Origin: G025836975 sp040391135 | GTDB lineage: Bacteria; Pseudomonadota; Gammaproteobacteria; Burkholderiales; Burkholderiaceae_B | NCBI GenBank assembly: GCA_040391135.1 | Contig: JBEBYL010000014.1 | Span: 1-64,000, forward strand | Direction of reading: 5' to 3' | DNA: 64,000 nucleotides | Shown here: in pieces, positions 59,983 through 64,000 of the stretch | How positions within the stretch are numbered: the first letter of the stretch is position 1 | Layout of the letters: each line of letters starts with the position of its first letter | Translations under genes and position numbers: made by a program | Notes under the pieces: model-generated | Told to the model about the DNA's origin: nothing | Databases searched by the model: none | Seen by the model: only the letters and a program-made list of their open reading frames with translations

Positions 59983-60090
59983 GTCATTCCCAGGCTACAG
60001 GGACGCGGCATTGGGTCTCAGTTGGTGCGCGAAGCGTTAGCGAGGCTTTCCGAACAAGGCGCATCGGGCTGCGTTGTCCTTGGCGAAACC
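59983..60090 (+). pseudogene. GNAT acetyltransferase fragment (motif A only)
   Basis: The plus-strand frame at 59998 reads QGRGIGSQLVREALARL and then SEQGASGCVVLGE, the acetyl-CoA-binding motif A and following strand of a GNAT N-acetyltransferase (Q-x-x-G-x-G pattern with a typical helix). The frame is bounded by a stop at 59980, and the sequence after 60090 no longer resembles a GNAT, being followed at once by the end of the monooxygenase gene. About 36 residues of a roughly 165-residue enzyme remain. Confidence 0.7.
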
Positions 60091-60103
60091 GACAGCCCCG
60101 TGA

Positions 60104-60403
60104 TCACGTCTTACGCGGCTGCCCCACTTCGTAAATGCGCAAATTGCGATCTCCTATCCCCAGCCCCGGCCATGCCGCCCGCCAGGCCGCAATATGTTCG
60201 GTCGCAAAATGCCGATCGAGCGCCTGCTGATCGCGCCACATTTCCTTGATGTGGATCAGACCGGGTTCCAGCACGTCTTCGGCATAGCAATATTCTTCGC
60301 AGCCGTCCTCGGCGCGGCTCGACGAAACCATGTCCTTCATGGCCGGACGGGCCTTGGAAAGATTCTCAGCCGGCAGGCGTACTGTTCCAACGATCAATAA
60401 CAT
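60104..60403 (-). CDS. Antibiotic-biosynthesis-monooxygenase (ABM) domain protein
   Basis: A 99-residue single-domain ABM/quinol monooxygenase-like protein: IVGTVRLPAENLSKARPAMKDMVSSSRAEDGCEEYCYAEDV and the IHIKEMWRDQQALDRHFATEH segment with the family histidine. Small cofactor-free dimers of this fold oxidise quinols or degrade haem-like or aromatic compounds; many are uncharacterised. The ATG at 60403 is chosen with GGGATAAAC upstream. Confidence 0.88.
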   Translation of the reverse strand: MLLIVGTVRLPAENLSKARPAMKDMVSSSRAEDGCEEYCYAEDVLEPGLIHIKEMWRDQQALDRHFATEHIAAWRAAWPGLGIGDRNLRIYEVGQPRKT

Positions 60404-60499
60404 GTTTATCCCTAAGTCGTTCAAGAGCGAAGGAGACAGCATATATCGATAAGCCGGAACAGGAAATCCAGATTTATTCGCGATCGGCCCAAAAATCCA

Positions 60500-62173
60500 T
60501 CAAGCCGCCCTGCGGGACGACGCGGCTTCCCGCTGGCGCTTGGCCTCTTCCAGAAGATAAACCTGGTAGTCGTCCAGGTCGCCCTGGAAGTCCGTCATGC
60601 CCCCGCGCGATACCAGCCAGAACTCGTCGCACACCGAACGCAGCAAAGCGCGGTCATGGCTGACAAGCATGACCGACCCTTCGAATTCGTTCAAGGCTAT
60701 GCTTAGCGCCTCGCGGGTGGCCAAGTCCAAGTGATTGGTGGGTTCGTCAAGCAGCAGCAGGTTGGGCCGCTGCCACACGATCATGCACAGCACCAGGCGG
60801 GCCTTCTCGCCGCCGCTCATGCTGCCCACGCTTTGCTTGACCATGTCGCCGCTGAAATTGAAGGTGCCCAGGAAGTTGCGCAAGCCTTGCTCGCGGCAGT
60901 CCATGGCGCTGGGGCGCACATTGGCGGGTGTATCACGCACCAGCCGTATCATGTGGTCCAGCGGATTGTCGGCGGGACGCAGGACGTCAAGTTCCTGCTG
61001 CGAGAAGTAGCCGATATTCAAGCCTTTGCCAGTGATGATTTCGCCCGCGGTCGCTTGCAGCGCCCCGGCAATGGTTTTCACAAAGGTGGATTTCCCCTGG
61101 CCGTTGGCGCCCAGGATACCGATGCGCTGGCCCGCCAGCACCGAACGATTGATGTTCTTGACAATCACCGTTGGCGGGGTGCCCGCTGGCGCATCGTCGG
61201 CGGGCGGATAGCCGAAGCTGGCGCCGGACATCGACAGCATGGGATTGGGCAGGCTGGCCGGCTCTTTGAACTCGAACTGGAAATCGGCGTCGGCCAGCAT
61301 GGGGGCGACCTTCTCCATGCGCTCCAGGGCCTTGACACGGCTTTGCGCCTGTTTGGCCTTGCTGGCTTTCGCCTTGAAGCGGTCGATGAACTTCTGCAGA
61401 TGCGCGATCTTTTCCTGCTGCTTGGCGTGCGCCGCCTGTTGCAGCAGCATTTGCTCGGAACGCATGTCTTCGAACTTGCTGTAATTGCCGCCATAGCGCA
61501 CCAGCTTGCCCTGATCGATATGCAAGGTGACATTGGTCACGGCATCCAGGAACTCGCGGTCATGGCTGATGACCACCATGGTGCCCGCATAATTCTTGAG
61601 CCAGGCTTCCAGCCACACCAGGGCATCCAGGTCCAGGTGGTTGGTCGGCTCGTCAAGCAACAGCAAGTCGGACGGGCACATCAAGGCGCGCGCCAGTTGA
61701 AGACGCATGCGCCATCCGCCCGAGAAGCTGTTTACCGGCTGATCCAGTTCGGCTACCGAGAACCCCAGACCCAGGATAAGCGCCTGCGCCCGGGCCGGCG
61801 CATCGTGCGCGCCGGCATCATGCAATGCCATGTAGGCGTGCGCCATGCGCATCCCATCCTCGCTTTGCTCCGAGTCGGCCACTTCGGTTTGCGCGGCCAG
61901 CAGCACGGTGTCGCCTTCAATGACGAAGTCGGTGGCGCTTTGCCCGGTTTCCGGCATATCCTGGGCCACTTGCGACATGCGCCATTGGGCGGGAATGGAA
62001 AATTCGCCGCTGTCTTCGCTCAATGTGCGGTTCAGAACCGCGAACAAAGACGATTTACCGGCGCCATTGCGCCCCACCAGCCCGACCTTTTCACCGGGAT
62101 TGAGCGTGACGGATGTTTTGTCCAGCAATACTTTACTGCCGCGACGCAGGGTCACGTTCTTCAGGATGATCAT
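60500..62173 (-). CDS. ABC-F family ATPase
   Basis: A 557-residue soluble protein with two ABC ATPase domains and no membrane part. Walker A motifs are GRNGAGKS (34-41) and GANGQGKST; signatures FSGGWRMR and MSGGEKAR and both LLLLDEPTNHLDL boxes are intact, with a linker of charged helices (FIDRFKAKASKAKQAQSRVKALE) between them. This is the YheS-like branch of ribosome-associated translation factors, shorter than E. coli YheS (637) at its C-terminus. It is not evidence of drug resistance. It precedes tRNA-Arg on the same strand. Confidence 0.93.
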   Translation of the reverse strand: MIILKNVTLRRGSKVLLDKTSVTLNPGEKVGLVGRNGAGKSSLFAVLNRTLSEDSGEFSIPAQWRMSQVAQDMPETGQSATDFVIEGDTVLLAAQTEVADSEQSEDGMRMAHAYMALHDAGAHDAPARAQALILGLGFSVAELDQPVNSFSGGWRMRLQLARALMCPSDLLLLDEPTNHLDLDALVWLEAWLKNYAGTMVVISHDREFLDAVTNVTLHIDQGKLVRYGGNYSKFEDMRSEQMLLQQAAHAKQQEKIAHLQKFIDRFKAKASKAKQAQSRVKALERMEKVAPMLADADFQFEFKEPASLPNPMLSMSGASFGYPPADDAPAGTPPTVIVKNINRSVLAGQRIGILGANGQGKSTFVKTIAGALQATAGEIITGKGLNIGYFSQQELDVLRPADNPLDHMIRLVRDTPANVRPSAMDCREQGLRNFLGTFNFSGDMVKQSVGSMSGGEKARLVLCMIVWQRPNLLLLDEPTNHLDLATREALSIALNEFEGSVMLVSHDRALLRSVCDEFWLVSRGGMTDFQGDLDDYQVYLLEEAKRQREAASSRRAA

Positions 62174-62199
62174 TCGGGACTTGTGTTCTTCAAATGAGG

Positions 62200-62276
62200 T
62201 GGCGCGGCAGGAGGGGCTCGAACCCCCGACCCCGGGCTTAGAAGGCCCGTGCTCTATCCAGCTGAGCTACTGCCGC
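62200..62276 (-). tRNA. tRNA-Arg(UCU)
   Basis: Read on the minus strand: acceptor GCGGCAG pairs with CTGCCGC, a discriminator G and encoded CCA follow, D-arm AGCTCAGCTGGATAGAG, anticodon loop CTTCTAA with anticodon UCU, T-arm GGGGGTTCGAGCCCC. The 77-base gene is complete, 26 bases from the ABC-F start. Confidence 0.97.
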
Positions 62277-62474
62277 TTTGTAGGCGGGACGGCGCATTTT
62301 AACGCGTCGCCCCCTAAAGCCAAAAAGCCCATGGAATCGTCCACTTACCGGCCTCGAAATCGCAAATCGGGACCTGAACGTACCGCTTGATACGGTGTTT
62401 ACAATAGGTTGCTTAAACCGTTTCCGCCGATGCTACAGTCTCTTTCGTACCAATAACAAGTCGAATGTAGTCCC
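62277..62474. other. gap between tRNA-Arg and pldA
   Basis: 198 bases without a gene. It holds the promoters of tRNA-Arg (minus) and pldA (plus); TTGCTTAAACCG (about 62410) and TACAGT (about 62433) are a fair -35/-10 pair for pldA. Nothing else was recognised. Confidence 0.4.
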
Positions 62475-63770
62475 ATGACTCCTATGCCTCTTCTTAAATC
62501 CCGACTCCTTGTCCTGCTGGGAACCTTGCTCATGACGGGCGCAGCCTGCGCCGGAATCAACTACAGACTTGAACAGACGCACGCCGTTGCAGGCGAGACC
62601 GTGAACATCAGGGCTGTGCTGTTCAATGACACCGACACCGCCATGAGCTGGACGGCTCCCAAGAATCTCGTGCTGCAATGGCGTGACCATAGCGGCCACA
62701 GCATACGAAGCCTGGCCTACCTGGAAGGCAATCAAAGCCCTATCAACATTCCGGTCAACAATTTCATCAAGCTGTCCTGGAGCGCCGTCGTGCCGACCGG
62801 CGTCAAAGGATTGCAGGCCGTGAACATCGAAGGCGAGCCTACCCTGCTCGCGCTGGACGCCAGCCCGCTGGAGCGCAGTGTCATCGCTGGAACGCCGGCG
62901 GCGGTGCCGGTCATCGATGCGGGCGCGGCAAGCGGCAGCGGGCATTCCGACCCGCCGCTTCCCGCCAATGTGGTCGCGGCAACCGGCGCTTCGCTTACCG
63001 AAGGGCCGCCCGTGAATTCGACGAAGCACCTGTCCACCCCCTCTTCAGCCTTCGATAATTTCCGCAGCGCCATCTCGCCCTACGAACCCATTTATTTCGA
63101 CGTGGGCAATAAGGGCGGCCGCAATGCACGCTATCAAGTCAGCTTCAAATATCGCATTTTCACGCCCAACGATCCGAACAATCCCGGCTTTGCAGACAAT
63201 ATCTACCTGGGCTACACGCAGACGGCGCTATGGGATCTTCATTCCGACTCCCATCCTTTTGTGGATACCTCATTCAAGCCCAGCCTGTTCTGGCGCAAGG
63301 ATGCGCTATGGCAATCGCCGCAAAAAGACTGGTTCCTGGGACTGGCGTCGGGGGTGGAACATGAATCGAACGGCAAGAGCGGAGACGACTCGCGTTCGCT
63401 CAACTTCGCCTATATACAACCGGAATTCAGTTATCGCTTCGATGGCGGCAGCACGCTGACGTTCGCGCCGCGCTTCAAAAGTTATTTCAGTGTGCAGAAC
63501 AACCCGGACTATGCGGATTACGCCGGACATGTGGACTGGAAGCTGCGCTGGGCGCAGGACAATGGCCTGGTGCTGTCCGGCCTTTATCGCCAAGGGCATG
63601 AAGGCCGCAATGCAACGCAGCTTGAAGCCGCCTGGCCTCTGCGCCGAACTTTCCTGAATATGAACGGCTACCTTCACCTTCAGTACTTCAAGGGCTACGG
63701 TGAAACGCTGCTGGGCTATAACCACAAGAGCGATGCGCAGGTCCGCGTAGGGATATCGCTGGTTCCCTAA
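62475..63770 (+). CDS. pldA: Outer membrane phospholipase A1, with N-terminal extra domain
   Basis: OMPLA is a calcium-dependent outer-membrane beta-barrel lipase. The active-site triad fits: H296 and S298 in HESNG and N310 in SLNFAYIQPEF, with the same spacing as H142, S144, N156 of E. coli. DTSFKPSLFWRKD precedes it. The chain is 431 residues, about 140 more than E. coli PldA; residues about 28-125 form an extra domain that looks beta-rich (YRLEQTHAVAGETVNIRAVLFNDTDTAMSW and on), followed by a Pro/Ser/Ala linker (about 135-195). A signal peptide ends near GAACA. Confidence 0.93.
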   Translation: MTPMPLLKSRLLVLLGTLLMTGAACAGINYRLEQTHAVAGETVNIRAVLFNDTDTAMSWTAPKNLVLQWRDHSGHSIRSLAYLEGNQSPINIPVNNFIKLSWSAVVPTGVKGLQAVNIEGEPTLLALDASPLERSVIAGTPAAVPVIDAGAASGSGHSDPPLPANVVAATGASLTEGPPVNSTKHLSTPSSAFDNFRSAISPYEPIYFDVGNKGGRNARYQVSFKYRIFTPNDPNNPGFADNIYLGYTQTALWDLHSDSHPFVDTSFKPSLFWRKDALWQSPQKDWFLGLASGVEHESNGKSGDDSRSLNFAYIQPEFSYRFDGGSTLTFAPRFKSYFSVQNNPDYADYAGHVDWKLRWAQDNGLVLSGLYRQGHEGRNATQLEAAWPLRRTFLNMNGYLHLQYFKGYGETLLGYNHKSDAQVRVGISLVP

Positions 63771-63806
63771 GCGGGCAAAAAACCAGGTCTGAAAACCGCC
63801 CCCGCC

Positions 63807-64000
63807 CTAGCGCGCCCGCGCACCTGCGCGCGGCGAGGGCGCGGCGTGCGGACCTTCCGCGTCGCTGTCGCAGGCATGGATCAGGAATTGGCGAAAGACA
63901 TCCACCAGGCCGGCGGGTTCTTTTTCGCGAGGCCATAGAAGCCCGACATCCATGGGCGCCACGGGGTCGGATATCGGTATGGCAATGATCTTCTTGCCTT
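63807..64000 (-). CDS. LysR-family regulator, C-terminal end only (window edge)
   Basis: The last 64 codons of a LysR-type effector domain are visible on the minus strand: KKIIAIPISDPVAPMDVGLLWPRE and then GLVDVFRQFLIHAC, followed by an Ala/Arg/Pro-rich tail to the stop TAG at 63807. The helix-turn-helix and most of the protein lie beyond 64000. The gene is convergent with pldA. Confidence 0.75.
   Translation of the reverse strand, partial: GKKIIAIPISDPVAPMDVGLLWPREKEPAGLVDVFRQFLIHACDSDAEGPHAAPSPRAGARAR

Noticed and set aside
60022..60249. 75-codon open frame after the LysR gene as a complete gene
   Set aside because: Only its first 23 codons resemble anything (GNAT motif A); the rest runs antisense through the monooxygenase gene.
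60500..62173. ABC-F gene as an antibiotic-resistance determinant
   Set aside because: Sequence features fit the housekeeping YheS-like branch, and there is no resistance-gene context.
60731..62197. 488-codon open frame antisense to the ABC-F gene
   Set aside because: Shadow of a clear two-domain ATPase gene; no motifs of its own.
61845..62390. Frame over tRNA-Arg giving GLEPPTPGLEGPCSIQLSY
   Set aside because: Well-known artefact of translating an arginine tRNA gene; the rest is antisense to the ABC-F gene.

Overview
The window is chromosomal DNA of a GC-rich betaproteobacterium, most likely Alcaligenaceae (Bordetella / Achromobacter / Pusillimonas relatives). The evidence is three stand-alone Bug-type periplasmic binding proteins (a family greatly expanded there), the order lysC - tilS - accA - DNA glycosylase - cysS - TPR protein - cyclophilin - lpxH, the dapA-bamC pair, and ordinary Gram-negative envelope genes (lpxH, uppP, bamC, pldA). 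I see no phage, insertion sequence, CRISPR array or replication origin. Assignments come from reading the sequence; no database search was run.

Layout. 1-2600: a partial tRNA-Ser(GCU), then a small catabolic cassette (RraA-type lyase, Bug protein, divergent GntR regulator). 2643-10558: housekeeping (lysC, tilS, accA, DNA glycosylase, cysS, TPR protein, cyclophilin, lpxH). 10537-17334: an NCS2 permease with an extra C-terminal domain, carbonic anhydrase, uppP, TerC/CBS/CorC protein, suhB, trmJ. 17338-20576: a 3-oxoacid CoA-transferase with a Bug protein and a divergent IclR regulator. 20586-28520: MscS channel, then stress-type genes (tiny membrane protein, glycine-zipper lipoprotein, PRC-barrel protein, a small protein with a duplicated acidic motif, a DUF3182 ATP-grasp-like protein, an alpha/beta hydrolase), luciferase-like oxidoreductase, YggS, and a sugar dehydrogenase with a DUF2231 partner. 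28642-29283: two gene fragments meeting head to head. 29400-38302: mutS-roxA and cysJ-cysI-cysG. 38381-41863 (minus strand): dapA-bamC, site-2 protease, YciO. 41972-46733: YpfJ-type metalloprotease, secreted Pro/Ser/Thr-rich protein, tRNA-His, FUSC protein, a 69-residue orphan, cardiolipin synthase. 46747-55182 (minus strand): a malonate-use operon (GntR, malonyl-CoA decarboxylase, enoyl-CoA hydratase, matB, TRAP transporter) followed by a Bug gene with its own promoter region. 55420-64000: trans-sulfuration PLP enzyme, acyltransferase, MFS/LysR pair, monooxygenase, ABC-F protein, tRNA-Arg(UCU), pldA, and the end of another LysR gene.

How parts work together. The TRAP transporter, MatB and malonyl-CoA decarboxylase would carry malonate to acetyl-CoA under GntR control. 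cysJIG supplies sulfite reductase and its siroheme. The most intriguing stretch is 22203-24934: a small protein carrying a near-perfect 23-residue acidic/hydroxyl duplication abuts an ATP-grasp-like gene, which overlaps a hydrolase gene. That arrangement suggests, without proving, a peptide-modifying unit. Other points of interest are the permease C-terminal domain, a cyclophilin with both secreted and cytosolic-type starts, a deletion scar that truncated two divergent genes, and a short acetyltransferase relic.
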